From assembly GCA_003644505.1 (NCBI GenBank), contig QNCM01000006.1:1-53221 (forward strand): a stretch of DNA of 53,221 nucleotides. Reading direction: 5' to 3'. A program made the translations under genes and the position numbers. Below are positions 7,420-15,838 of this stretch, piece by piece. The DNA comes from Candidatus Makaraimicrobium thalassicum (GTDB taxonomy: Bacteria; Omnitrophota; Gorgyraeia; Tantalellales; Tantalellaceae). Within the stretch, counting starts at the first letter, position 1, and each line of letters begins with the position of its first letter. The notes below the pieces were generated by a model. That model made no database searches, was not told where the DNA came from, and saw nothing but the letters and a program-made list of their open reading frames with translations.

Positions 7420-9537
7420 TCACATTTCAAGCACTAGAGGTTCTATGTTCGCGTCTTTTTTGATTTTTCTCCAGAGTTCCCCGGCTTTTTCCATATCACC
7501 TTCATTATAGTATTTTTTCGCGAGTTCACTGGATTTTTTCAGGCTTTTCTGGTGTTCCATGCAGCTTTCCACGTAATTTATCGCCTGTGTCTGCAGGGAA
7601 GCGCATATGTCCAGGACCGTTTCATAGTATTTTTTCGTTTCTTCGAGATCGCCCTCGTCATAGGCATGCTGCGCCGCCTGAAAATAGCCGTACAGTTTCC
7701 TCCGCAAGGGGCTTTCCGGTCTTTTTAGTTCCGCATTTATCAGCGCCCGGGCCGTGTTCTGCAGGGTTTCTTCCGCTATCTGTTTCTTTATCCGTTCTAT
7801 TTCTTCAGGCAGCCTGTCCTCAAAAGTCACGGAAAAATGAAGACGCGAGGTTGACGATTCCGTGATGGGCCGGTCGGCTCCCGTAGGAATACCCCATTCC
7901 AGCCTTAAAAGCGCCTGGTTGAATAATCTTATTCGTAACCCCGCCCCCACGCTTGCAAAGTCGACGATCCTTTTTTCCGCTACGGCGTCAAGCACTCCTT
8001 TGCGTTCCCCGTGCGCATAATCGAAAAACATCAGGGCTGTGACGTCATCCCGGAGGTAGTTGGCGCTGTAGGGGAGTTTTATTTTCCGCGGGATCAGAAA
8101 CGCGGGGATCAGTATCTCCAGGTTTGTCTGGAAAGCGTCGTCCGCCAGAAAATCACCCGAAGGGTAACCCCTGACAGAATCTATGCCCCCCACATAAAAT
8201 TCTTCCTGGGAAGCCAGCTTTTCAGAGGATATCTGGCTCTTAAAGTTCAGACTCAGCTGCAAATCCAGGGGTAACGGCCTTTTGTGCCTGATGCCGAGAT
8301 TGAATTTAGAAAATGTATTTTCGATGCCGTTATCGATGTTCGCGGAGGTTCTTGAGGATAAAGGGTTCTTGCTCCTGGCCCCAAAGGCGTTTATCCCCTG
8401 GGAGAAAGCCGGGCTTAAGTAGGTCACGCCGCCAAAACCGTTATGAATAAAATTGCCGCCCACACTCACAACCCTTAATCTGTCCCGGGTGGTCGTTCCG
8501 GTAGTCTGATGGACCGTCTTATCCTTGGCATCCATGCCGAAATAGATCTCGCCCAGATATTCTGCTTCCCGGAAGATGTCCTGGTAGACAAAAAGACTGG
8601 TATTCTCCGAGCGTGAGCTGACCCCCAGGACCGCATACTCTTTTTTTGGCACGGCTTTGGACAGACTGTAACCATACATGAGAGCCGTGCCGGAATTGGT
8701 GAACGGGACCCTGTGGTAAGCATAATTGCCGCTGAAGTCATCTCCGTGTGTATAGCCGTATATCAGGGAGTCGTCCACAAACAAAAAATTGTTGTGTCTT
8801 ACCCCGATCCCTTTTCTTTGTTTTCCGGTGCTCGTGGCGCCTTCGTTGTCGAAGTCAGCGGTCAGATGGACAGGGAAGTGAGTTTTTACGTTCAGCAGTA
8901 CGTCAGTGGTCTCAGGTTTTGTTCCGGCATGAAGCGCCGCGGTAAGTTCCCTGTCAGGATTTTTGTTCATGAGCTGCAGGCTCCGGGACATTTTGGAGTA
9001 TCGGAGCACCTCTCCCGGCCGGATGTTCCAGTAATTGGCCAGTCTTTTTTTATCAAAAAAGCTGTGGTCCTGGATCTCCAGGGCGCCCATATGCGCTTCC
9101 ACGACCCGTAAGGTAACCACGCCGTCCTCAACATCCTGCGGGGGAAGAAAACAGGCGGCGGTCACCCCGCGCCGCAGATACTCCCTTTCGATCTTTTTTG
9201 CCAGGATGTTTATCTCCCCGATGCTGACTTCCCGGTTTTCGTATTCTTTGATTATGGGTTTGAACTCATCCGCGGGGAAACTCTCACAGCCGACCAGGAG
9301 TATTTTCGTTACAAAGAAGGTGGGACCCTCTATCTTTTTCTCCTCTTCCTCTTCGATTTTCGGAGGTTTTTTTGGAATGACTCTCAGTTTTTTTTCCACA
9401 TCTTCGCGTATCGGACGGTCTGCTTCTCTTGTAGCCCGGTCAATAATCTGAGGGTATGCAGTCCTATAAAAAGAAAGTACACCCAGCCATATAATTGTGA
9501 CAATAATTGCCCGCAGGGACATATGCAGCCTTAACAT
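7420..9537 (-). CDS. TpsB/ShlB/FhaC-family outer-membrane transporter with a C-terminal TPR-like extension
   Basis: A 705-aa protein. A signal-anchor-like N-terminus and an acidic/proline-rich linker are followed by POTRA domains (about 70-220: FVTKILLVGCESFPADEFKP and DGVVTLRVVEAHMG) and a beta-barrel. The barrel holds the family's VRGY motif at about residue 455 (GGIDSVRGYPSGDF), which TPS transporters use for secretion. The barrel should end near residue 590. Unlike classical TpsB proteins, about 110 helical residues with TPR-like hairpins follow (AAQHAYDEGDLEETKKYYE; AKKYYNEGDMEKAGELW). ATG 9537 is given; ATG 9522 has a better-placed TTAAGG upstream. It probably exports the exoprotein at 564-4760. 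Confidence 0.88.
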   Translation of the reverse strand: MLRLHMSLRAIIVTIIWLGVLSFYRTAYPQIIDRATREADRPIREDVEKKLRVIPKKPPKIEEEEEKKIEGPTFFVTKILLVGCESFPADEFKPIIKEYENREVSIGEINILAKKIEREYLRRGVTAACFLPPQDVEDGVVTLRVVEAHMGALEIQDHSFFDKKRLANYWNIRPGEVLRYSKMSRSLQLMNKNPDRELTAALHAGTKPETTDVLLNVKTHFPVHLTADFDNEGATSTGKQRKGIGVRHNNFLFVDDSLIYGYTHGDDFSGNYAYHRVPFTNSGTALMYGYSLSKAVPKKEYAVLGVSSRSENTSLFVYQDIFREAEYLGEIYFGMDAKDKTVHQTTGTTTRDRLRVVSVGGNFIHNGFGGVTYLSPAFSQGINAFGARSKNPLSSRTSANIDNGIENTFSKFNLGIRHKRPLPLDLQLSLNFKSQISSEKLASQEEFYVGGIDSVRGYPSGDFLADDAFQTNLEILIPAFLIPRKIKLPYSANYLRDDVTALMFFDYAHGERKGVLDAVAEKRIVDFASVGAGLRIRLFNQALLRLEWGIPTGADRPITESSTSRLHFSVTFEDRLPEEIERIKKQIAEETLQNTARALINAELKRPESPLRRKLYGYFQAAQHAYDEGDLEETKKYYETVLDICASLQTQAINYVESCMEHQKSLKKSSELAKKYYNEGDMEKAGELWRKIKKDANIEPLVLEM

Positions 9538-9606
9538 AATATAGCTTTGATTCTTGGATAATTTTTGCTTTTGCTGCTGAAATGATTTTTATTGTGATTG
9601 ATATTG

Positions 9607-9635
9607 AGTATACCTTCAACCAAGCCTTGAGTCAA
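9607..9635 (-). promoter_or_regulatory. Promoter of tpsB
   Basis: Read on the minus strand: TTGACT (9635-9630), 17 nt, TATACT (9612-9607). The start site would be about 60 nt before the tpsB start codon. The large palindrome at 9640-9675 lies directly upstream. Confidence 0.65.
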
Positions 9636-9639
9636 ATCC

Positions 9640-9675
9640 ATTCCACCCCGGGGGTGGACACCCCCGGGGTGGAAT
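9640..9675. repeat. Perfect 16-bp palindrome
   Basis: Arms 9640-9655 and 9660-9675 are exact inverted repeats with a 4-base loop (ggac). The core is CACCCCGGGGGTG with outer TTCC/GGAA ends, like the palindromes at 28416-28457 and 29175-29253. It sits between the divergent tpsB and tRNA promoters. No T-run follows on either strand. Confidence 0.9.
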
Positions 9676-9700
9676 AATGGGATGTCCCCAACAAAATAGC

Positions 9701-9729
9701 TTGTTCAATAATATTTTTTCTGATATAAT
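9701..9729 (+). promoter_or_regulatory. Promoter of the tRNA pair
   Basis: TTGTTC (9701-9706), 17 nt, then a perfect TATAAT (9724-9729). The transcript would start about 30 nt before the first tRNA. Confidence 0.7.
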
Positions 9730-9766
9730 CACCTCGAAAAACGGCTTATGGAATTTTAACTGTGGC

Positions 9767-9844
9767 GGGGGCATAGCTCAATTCGGTTAGAGCAACTGAC
9801 TCATAATCAGTAGGTTCATGGTTCGAGTCCATGTGCCCCCACCA
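9767..9844 (+). tRNA. tRNA-Met (anticodon CAT), elongator type
   Basis: A full cloverleaf: acceptor GGGGGCA/TGCCCCC, D stem GCTC/GAGC, anticodon stem ACTGA/TCAGT with loop CTCATAA, T stem CATGG/CCATG, and encoded CCA. The anticodon is CAT. The stem lacks the three G-C pairs of an initiator. A lysidine-modified tRNA-Ile cannot be excluded without identity-element comparison, but the loop and flanks look like elongator Met. Confidence 0.9.
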
Positions 9845-9868
9845 TACACGGGTCATGAAATACGGATC

Positions 9869-9945
9869 GGGCGCATAGCTCAGTTGGTTAGAGCGCATGC
9901 CTCACATGCATGAGGTCGGAGGTTCGAGTCCCCCTGCGCCCACCA
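9869..9945 (+). tRNA. tRNA-Val (anticodon CAC)
   Basis: A cloverleaf with acceptor GGGCGCA/TGCGCCC, D stem GCTC/GAGC, anticodon stem CATGC/GCATG with loop CTCACAT, and encoded CCA. The T stem GGAGG/CCCCC has one A-C mismatch in the middle, which is slightly unusual. It lies 24 nt after tRNA-Met, presumably on the same transcript. Confidence 0.93.
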
Positions 9946-9995
9946 TGGCGAATTTCGCGTAAATGCCTGCTTACTTTTGAATTTGAGAAAAGATA

Positions 9996-10718
9996 ATGGC
10001 GGAAAATATTGACATTACGGAACAGATAAACAAGCTAATTCAACTTCAGCAAATAGACACCGAGATATTTGACCTGCGGTCCAAAAAGGAGACATATCCC
10101 GCCAGGACGAAGGAGATAGACGATTCCCTGGAAGAGAAGAAGGAGGGGATAAAGAACACCGAAGAAGAGCTTAAACGGTTACAGGTTTCCAAGAACGAAA
10201 AGGAAGCAGACATGCAGGCAAAAGAGGGGCAGATCGCTAAACACCAGGCTGAACTTTATCAGATAAAGAACAACAAGGAATACCAGGCTCTCCAGCAGGA
10301 AATAGACAGCATCAGGGCTGACGTGTCCCTGCTGGAGGAGGAGATTATCGGCCTTTTAGACGAGATCGAAGCGGCTCAGGCCAGGTGCGAGATGGAAAAA
10401 AAGATTTTCGAAAAAGAGAAACAAAAAACAGCAGAGGAGAAGGAGTCCATAAAGGCGGAAGAAAAGAAGCTTTCCGAGCGCCTCAATGACTTCGCCTCCA
10501 GGAGAACCGAGCTCGCCGGCGCAATAGACCGGGACATCCTCGGGCAGTACGAGAGAATATTGAAAAATCGCGGAAGGATCGCGCTTTCCAGAGTGAACGG
10601 CGAATGCTGCGGCGGGTGTAACATGCAGTTGCGCCCGCAGATAATCAACGAGGCAAAACTCAAAAAGAACATCGTTTTCTGCGAGAACTGTGCCAGGATG
10701 CTCTATGCGGAAGATTAA
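9996..10718 (+). CDS. COG1579-type coiled-coil protein with C-terminal zinc ribbon (DUF164 family)
   Basis: A 240-aa cytosolic protein. Residues about 10-185 form a long, highly charged coiled coil (LEEKKEGIKNTEEELKRL and similar). The C-terminus is a four-cysteine zinc ribbon, CCGGCNMQL...CENCARML. This is the usual length and layout of the family, whose members have been linked to nucleic-acid binding; the exact function is unknown. It overlaps the RNase HI gene by 14 nt, followed by rnpB, so RNA metabolism is a reasonable guess. Confidence 0.85.
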   Translation: MAENIDITEQINKLIQLQQIDTEIFDLRSKKETYPARTKEIDDSLEEKKEGIKNTEEELKRLQVSKNEKEADMQAKEGQIAKHQAELYQIKNNKEYQALQQEIDSIRADVSLLEEEIIGLLDEIEAAQARCEMEKKIFEKEKQKTAEEKESIKAEEKKLSERLNDFASRRTELAGAIDRDILGQYERILKNRGRIALSRVNGECCGGCNMQLRPQIINEAKLKKNIVFCENCARMLYAED

Positions 10719-11130
10719 AGGCCCGGATACGCTTTTTATATTCGCTGACGGGGGATCAAGAGGGAATCCGGGGCCTTCGGGTGTGGGTGTTGTCCTTCTC
10801 GACGAAAAGAACGAAAAAGCCGGAGAGATATCAAAATACATAGGCAGCGCCACGAACAATGTCGCCGAATATCTGGCTGTGATCTACGGGCTGCAGGAAG
10901 CGGTGTGCCTGAAGGCCGGGAAAGTTGTTTTGCATGTTGACAGTCAGCTGGTGGCGAGACAGCTTAAGGGCGAATACCGCGTAAAGGACCAGACGCTACG
11001 GAAATTTTTTGATCTCGCATTGAATCTCTTGCGGGAATTTGATAAAGTAGAGATAAAAGAAATACCGAGGGAAGAGAATAAAGACGCTGATATTCTCGTA
11101 AACAGGGCGATAAATCTTAGAGCTTATTGA
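10705..11130 (+). CDS. rnhA: Ribonuclease HI family protein
   Basis: A 141-aa protein that cleaves RNA in RNA-DNA hybrids. The four catalytic acidic residues can be placed: Asp in FADGGSRGNPGPSG, Glu in NNVAEYLAVIYGL, Asp in LHVDSQLVARQL and Asp in NKDADILVN. ATG 10705 lies inside the end of the upstream gene, suggesting coupled translation. A GTG at 10690 is possible but would add five residues before the fold. Its TGA stop is inside the first helix of the RNase P RNA. Confidence 0.9.
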   Translation: MRKIKGPDTLFIFADGGSRGNPGPSGVGVVLLDEKNEKAGEISKYIGSATNNVAEYLAVIYGLQEAVCLKAGKVVLHVDSQLVARQLKGEYRVKDQTLRKFFDLALNLLREFDKVEIKEIPREENKDADILVNRAINLRAY

Positions 11131-11548
11131 AGCAGATCGGGTGATTGCTCCCTGCCGGTACGGGGGGAGAGGAAAGTCCGGGCTCCGTATAGCAGCGTAA
11201 CGGGTAATACCCGTCCACCGTAAGGTGCGGATCAGAGCCACAGAGACGAGCATGTGCACGGACAGACATGGATTTTAAAACGGATGTACACAGTTATTCG
11301 TGAAAGTTCGCAGGAATCCGTGGTGGTCCGTGTATTGAGGTGAAACGCGGTAATCTCTACGCGGAGCAAGGTCAAATAGGGGAGAAATCAGAAAAATCCG
11401 GTACATTCGGAAAGACTGGTACGAAGCGGCTAGTTTCGTCATGACTCCCGGGTAGGCCGCAGGAGGCCGTCAGTAATGGCGGCCCAAGATGGATAATCAC
11501 CGGGCAGGTAACCCTGCCTACAGAACCCGGCTTACAGATCTGCTTCAA
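11127..11548 (+). ncRNA. rnpB: RNase P RNA (catalytic subunit), bacterial type A
   Basis: The conserved 5' core GAGGAAAGTCCGGGCTCC (11170-11187) and the 3' core with CAGAACCCGGCTTAC are both present. The ends pair perfectly as helix P1: ttgaagcagatc (11127-11138) with gatctgcttcaa (11537-11548). The length of about 422 nt is normal. The RNA trims 5' leaders of tRNA precursors. P1 includes the rnhA stop codon, so the RNA start overlaps the coding end; the 3' end is 19 nt before the ABC ATPase gene. Confidence 0.96.
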
Positions 11549-11567
11549 TATTATATGGGCATCACGT

Positions 11568-12311
11568 ATGCAGCAGCAAATCCTTACCGTTAAAAACCTT
11601 GATTACACATACGGGACCGGCGGGAAATGCGTCGAAGCCCTTAAAGGGCTGAACCTGAGCGTCAATAGAGGGGAGATCTTCGGATTTATAGGGCCGAACG
11701 GCGCCGGGAAGACTACCACTATTAAGCTTTTGCTTGGCATTTTAATGCCCCAGAAAGGCGAACTCAGCATATCGGGGAAACTTCCGACAGAGCCGGAAAC
11801 GCGCCGGACGGTCGGGTATATGCCGGAGACAGCGGATTATTACGGGTATCTTACCCCACGGGAACTCCTGAACATGTACGGCAGTATTTTCGGGATAGCC
11901 AGAAGTCAGTTGCGCAAGCGGGTCCGGGACCTGCTTGAACTGACGGGTATAGAGAAAAACGCGGACAGGCTCATGCGAACGTTTTCCAAAGGTATGATGC
12001 AGAAAGTCAGTTTTGCGCAGGCCCTGGTGAACGATCCGGACCTGTTGATCCTCGATGAGCCTACAGGCGGGCTGGATCCTGTTTCCCGCAGAAAGATGCG
12101 GGAGGTCATCCGGGACCTGCACGGAAAAGGAAAGACGGTTTTCTTTTCTTCACATGAACTTTCGGAAGTGGAGCTGGTCAGTGACAGGATAGGCATTCTG
12201 GATAAAGGGCATCTTCTGGCAACCGGTTCGGTGAAGGATCTTGTCGGCGGCAGGGAGAAGGGGCAGTCGCTGGAAAGCTGTTTTCTGAAGATCATAGAGG
12301 AGAGGATATGA
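11568..12311 (+). CDS. ABC transporter ATP-binding protein
   Basis: A 247-aa ATPase subunit. Walker A is GPNGAGKTT (about residues 45-53), the signature is FSKGMMQKV, Walker B is LLILDEPTGGLDP and the switch histidine lies in SSHELSEVE. The pattern matches ABC-2/ABCA-type exporters of unknown substrate. ATGA overlap couples it to the permease gene, and a TPR protein follows as the third member. Confidence 0.92.
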   Translation: MQQQILTVKNLDYTYGTGGKCVEALKGLNLSVNRGEIFGFIGPNGAGKTTTIKLLLGILMPQKGELSISGKLPTEPETRRTVGYMPETADYYGYLTPRELLNMYGSIFGIARSQLRKRVRDLLELTGIEKNADRLMRTFSKGMMQKVSFAQALVNDPDLLILDEPTGGLDPVSRRKMREVIRDLHGKGKTVFFSSHELSEVELVSDRIGILDKGHLLATGSVKDLVGGREKGQSLESCFLKIIEERI

Positions 12312-13078
12312 GAGCTGTCCTGGCCATGGTGTGCGGCATGATAAAGGAGCTGATCCGCAAGAAGGATTTCTACGTTCTTCTGATTTTCATGTTTCTCCTG
12401 CTCGGGTTACTGTCCTCTCAGAGTTTTTTTCAGATAGAGGGGATATCGCGATACGTCAGGGATTTTGGGTATTTGCTGGTGATGCTTCTTTCGTTTATCA
12501 TAGCCGTGACCTTTTCCGCGAAGCAACTCCCTCCCGAGATAGGATCCAGGACGATATATCCCCTGCTTGCGAAGCCCTTGAGCCGTCACACGCTGATTCT
12601 CGGAAAATTTTGCGGTGGTACAGTGGTATCCGTTATTTCCTTTGTCCTGTTTTTCGCCGTTTACGTTCTTTTTTACGCCTCGACCGGAGAGGGCGGCAGT
12701 CTGGTTCTACTTGGACAGGGATTCGTTTTCGGCATACTTTTCCTCTGCATGGCAACGGCGCTTGTCATATTTTTTTCCAATTTCCTGACAATGTCGGCGA
12801 ACGTCACATTAACTTTTCTGCTGTATTTGATGATAAGCGGATTCTCGAATTCTTTGAGGGATACGGCGCTGTTTTCCAGAGGTTTTGCGTCGGTTGCCTC
12901 GGGCATGCTTTATTATCTGCTGCCGCATTTTGATTTTTATGACCTCCGCATAAGGATCACGCATGCATGGGATCCTCTTCCATTGTGGGTAGTTATCGCT
13001 GTGACGGCCTATACCTTAATTTATTGTTCCGCCTTGTTGTATTTCGCCGGGGTTATTTTCAGGAGAAAAGATCTTTGA
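12308..13078 (+). CDS. ABC-2 type membrane permease
   Basis: A 256-aa protein with about six hydrophobic helices (for example YLLVMLLSFIIAV, VVSVISFVLFFAVYVLFYA and VVIAVTAYTLIYCSALLYF). It overlaps the ATPase gene by 4 nt and is its likely partner. The substrate cannot be predicted; the family ranges from drug and lipid exporters to NosY/CcmB-like proteins. Confidence 0.85.
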   Translation: MRAVLAMVCGMIKELIRKKDFYVLLIFMFLLLGLLSSQSFFQIEGISRYVRDFGYLLVMLLSFIIAVTFSAKQLPPEIGSRTIYPLLAKPLSRHTLILGKFCGGTVVSVISFVLFFAVYVLFYASTGEGGSLVLLGQGFVFGILFLCMATALVIFFSNFLTMSANVTLTFLLYLMISGFSNSLRDTALFSRGFASVASGMLYYLLPHFDFYDLRIRITHAWDPLPLWVVIAVTAYTLIYCSALLYFAGVIFRRKDL

Positions 13079-13080
13079 GG

Positions 13081-13878
13081 ATGAAAAGTATCCTTGTGAT
13101 CCTTGTGTGTTTGACATCAACGATCCTGATCGTGCCTGAAATCGATATATTCAACCATGCATACACCGCCGGCCGTCCGGCATACGATGCCTCGTTTTTT
13201 TTGCGTCTGCTGGGAGAAGGGAAATCCATCGTTTCCAATCTGTCGATCCTTCAGGCGGATCTTTATTTTCACGGCGGGGCGGGGCATTTCCACGATGAGC
13301 ACAGGGACGGCCTTGCGATCGGTGAAAGGGAAGAGCATCTTGCGCCTGTGGAACATCGGCATGAAAAAGGGCGTTCCGCGATAAGTCCGTTCAACGTGCT
13401 GTTCCGTATATCCGAAGAGACCGAGGTGACGGAGCATGTGCATCTGCATGGCGACCAGCTGAAAGAGATTATCCCGTGGCTGTATTATGCGGCGGAGATC
13501 GATTCTCATAACGTGCTGGCATATACGCTTACGGGGTTTTACCTGTCTGACAGGCTGGGTAACCCCGATGAGGGGATCGCATTTCTCCGGGAGGGGCTGA
13601 GAAACAACCCTGATTCCTGGGAGGTCAACGCGGAGATCGGACGCATCTACTCGCAGCATCTCGGAAATTACACTGCAGCCGTCCGATTTTTATCCAGGGC
13701 ATGGGGATTGCTGCAAAAAGTTCCGCATGACAGGTTCCAGGAGAGATATGTCCTGTCGTTTCTTGCCCGGAGTTACGAGGCTCTGGGGCAGGGAAGCGCG
13801 GCCCTTCCTTTTTACCGGCGCATTAACGAACTTTTCCCGGATAGCGGGATTCATGAGAAGTCAGGAGAGCGAAGATGA
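13081..13878 (+). CDS. Membrane-anchored TPR protein of the ABC operon
   Basis: A 265-aa protein with an N-terminal hydrophobic helix (ILVILVCLTSTILIV). A His-rich stretch follows (FHDEHRDG, HLAPVEHRHEKG, EHVHLHGDQ), then at least two TPR-like repeats (AYTLTGFYLSDRLGNPDEGI; NAEIGRIYSQHLGNYTAAV). It directly follows the permease. ATG 13081 is used; TTG 13075, which overlaps the permease stop and has AGGAG 9 nt upstream, is a real alternative. The feoA start overlaps its end by 4 nt. The histidines might bind metal, which would fit the neighbouring iron genes (inference). Confidence 0.7.
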   Translation: MKSILVILVCLTSTILIVPEIDIFNHAYTAGRPAYDASFFLRLLGEGKSIVSNLSILQADLYFHGGAGHFHDEHRDGLAIGEREEHLAPVEHRHEKGRSAISPFNVLFRISEETEVTEHVHLHGDQLKEIIPWLYYAAEIDSHNVLAYTLTGFYLSDRLGNPDEGIAFLREGLRNNPDSWEVNAEIGRIYSQHLGNYTAAVRFLSRAWGLLQKVPHDRFQERYVLSFLARSYEALGQGSAALPFYRRINELFPDSGIHEKSGERR

Positions 13879-14105
13879 AAGAGATGTATCTGACACAGCT
13901 TAACACTAAACAAACAGCAGTAGTAAAAGAGATAGTCGGCGGCTATGGTGTCAGCCGCCGCTTGGAATCCATGGGCATAAGACCTGGGAAGAGGATCACC
14001 AAGATCAGTTCTCATTTCTGGGGGGGGCCGGTGACCGTGCTGGTTGACAAGATGAAGATCGCTGTCGGCCATGGTATGGCACAGAAAATCGTGGTAGAGG
14101 TCTGA
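13875..14105 (+). CDS. feoA: Ferrous iron transport protein A
   Basis: A 76-aa SH3-like cytosolic protein of normal FeoA length with the typical VSRRLESMGIRPG stretch. It binds FeoB and tunes its GTPase or transport activity. It starts at ATG 13875, overlapping the TPR gene, and is followed 1 nt later by feoB. Confidence 0.92.
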   Translation: MKEMYLTQLNTKQTAVVKEIVGGYGVSRRLESMGIRPGKRITKISSHFWGGPVTVLVDKMKIAVGHGMAQKIVVEV

Positions 14106-14106
14106 A

Positions 14107-15831
14107 ATGGCGCGGACGGAAAAAAAGATCCTGCTCATGGGCAACCCGAATGTGGGTAAGAGCGCTGTATTTTCCAGACTGACAGGGGCCAGGGTCACGA
14201 TCTCGAATTATCCCGGGACAACAGTCGGCTTCAGCCAGGGGTATATAAGGCTCGGCGAGGGCGAGACGGGCGTGGTCATGGATGTGCCGGGAATTTATAA
14301 TCTGGAGCCTCTTTGCCGGGCCGACAAAGTCGCCGTTGAAATGCTGAATAAAGGTGATATTGTCATCAACATTATTGACGCGACGAACCTCGAAAGAAAC
14401 CTTTTTCTCACGCTGGAACTGCGGGAGAAAAACATCCCTCTGGTAGTGGCGCTTAATATGTGGGATGAGACGCGGCACAAAGGGATAGAGATAGATACGA
14501 AAAAGCTTGAAAAGGAACTCGGGGTTCCTGTCATCCCGACATGCGGGTTAACCGGTGCCGGTATAAAGGAACTGGTAGAACGTTTGAAGGACGCTGCGAA
14601 AGGGGATTTTGGCACCCTGACACGGGACCAGAAATGGGAAGAGCTCGGGGTGATAGTCAACACCGCCCAGAAACTCCATCACCACCACCATACGCTGCTG
14701 GAAAGGTTTGAAGATATCAGCACAAGGCCCGCCACGGGCCTTCCCATAGCAGCTTTTGTTGTTTATCTCTCTTTTACCGTAATACGTTTTTTTGCGGAAG
14801 GGCTTATCGGTTATGTTTTTGAACCGTTGTTTGAGAAGTTCTGGCTGCCGCTTATGGAAAAGCTGAGTTCTGTGCTGGGCGGGGGAGGTTTTGTTCATGA
14901 CATCCTGATCGGCAGCCTCATCGGGGGAGAAATAAATTTTGGAGAGTCCTTTGGACTGCTCACAACAGGACTTTTTGTCCCGATCGCGGCGGTCCTGCCG
15001 TATATCCTGAGTTTTTATCTGGTCCTCGGGATCCTCGAGGATTTCGGGTATCTGCCGCGCCTTGCAACGCAGGTGGACAATCTTATGCACCACCTGGGAC
15101 TTCATGGTTATGCCATTGTGCCCATGATACTGGGGCTTGGCTGTAATGTGCCGGGCGCGATGGCGCTGCGCCTGCTGGAAGGCAGGAGAGAAAAATTCAT
15201 CGCGGCTACACTTATGGCCGTGGCGGTCCCCTGCATGGCACAGATAGCCATGATCGTCGGACTTGTCGGTGAAAGGGGTGGAGGTTATGTCGCGCTGATA
15301 TTCGGCATTCTTCTGACGATCCTTATCATAAAAGGTATTTTGATGAACCGTATTATGAAGGGAAGGAGCCCGGAGATCTTATGGGAGATACCCCCATACA
15401 GGTTTCCGCTGCCCATGGCGGTCTTGAAAAAACTCTGGATGAGGGTATCCGGATTTTTAAGGGAAGCGATCCCCTATGTTTTACTGGGAGTCTTCATCGT
15501 TAACATACTTTATATCCTGCGGATAGTTGATTTTTTGTCCTGGTTCTTCGCTCCGGTCCTGAGCGGGATGTGGGGACTGCCGAAAGAGACTGTATCGGCG
15601 ATGCTGATAGGTTTTTTGAGGAAAGACGTGGCTGTGGGTATGCTGGCGCCCCTGGCGCTGACAACGAAGCAACTGATCATAGCGTGCACCATACTCGCCG
15701 TTTATTTTCCCTGCATGGCGACTTTTGCGGTCATGGTCCGTGAACTGGGCGTCCGGGATATGGCAAAGTCTGCGGGCCTTATGCTTTTAACCGCTGCATT
15801 CGCAGGAACCGTCTTAAACCTGTTATTGTGA
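14107..15831 (+). CDS. feoB: Ferrous iron transporter B
   Basis: A 574-aa inner-membrane Fe(II) transporter. The N-terminal G domain has G1 GNPNVGKS, G2 NYPGTTV, G3 DVPG and G4 NMWD. The membrane part carries the paired Gate motifs with GCNVPGA and VPCMAQ cysteines. It is shorter than the about 770 residues of E. coli FeoB, as in many compact FeoBs, and no FeoC is seen. A run of five histidines at about residue 191 joins the G domain to the first helix, which is unusual. It lies in the same strand run as the ABC/TPR genes. Confidence 0.94.
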   Translation: MARTEKKILLMGNPNVGKSAVFSRLTGARVTISNYPGTTVGFSQGYIRLGEGETGVVMDVPGIYNLEPLCRADKVAVEMLNKGDIVINIIDATNLERNLFLTLELREKNIPLVVALNMWDETRHKGIEIDTKKLEKELGVPVIPTCGLTGAGIKELVERLKDAAKGDFGTLTRDQKWEELGVIVNTAQKLHHHHHTLLERFEDISTRPATGLPIAAFVVYLSFTVIRFFAEGLIGYVFEPLFEKFWLPLMEKLSSVLGGGGFVHDILIGSLIGGEINFGESFGLLTTGLFVPIAAVLPYILSFYLVLGILEDFGYLPRLATQVDNLMHHLGLHGYAIVPMILGLGCNVPGAMALRLLEGRREKFIAATLMAVAVPCMAQIAMIVGLVGERGGGYVALIFGILLTILIIKGILMNRIMKGRSPEILWEIPPYRFPLPMAVLKKLWMRVSGFLREAIPYVLLGVFIVNILYILRIVDFLSWFFAPVLSGMWGLPKETVSAMLIGFLRKDVAVGMLAPLALTTKQLIIACTILAVYFPCMATFAVMVRELGVRDMAKSAGLMLLTAAFAGTVLNLLL

Positions 15832-15838
15832 CCCAAGT

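Noticed and set aside
9767-9844. tRNA-Ile2 (lysidine) or initiator tRNA instead of elongator Met
   Set aside because: The anticodon stem lacks the initiator G-C pairs, and the loop flanks look like elongator Met; Ile2 remains a minor possibility.
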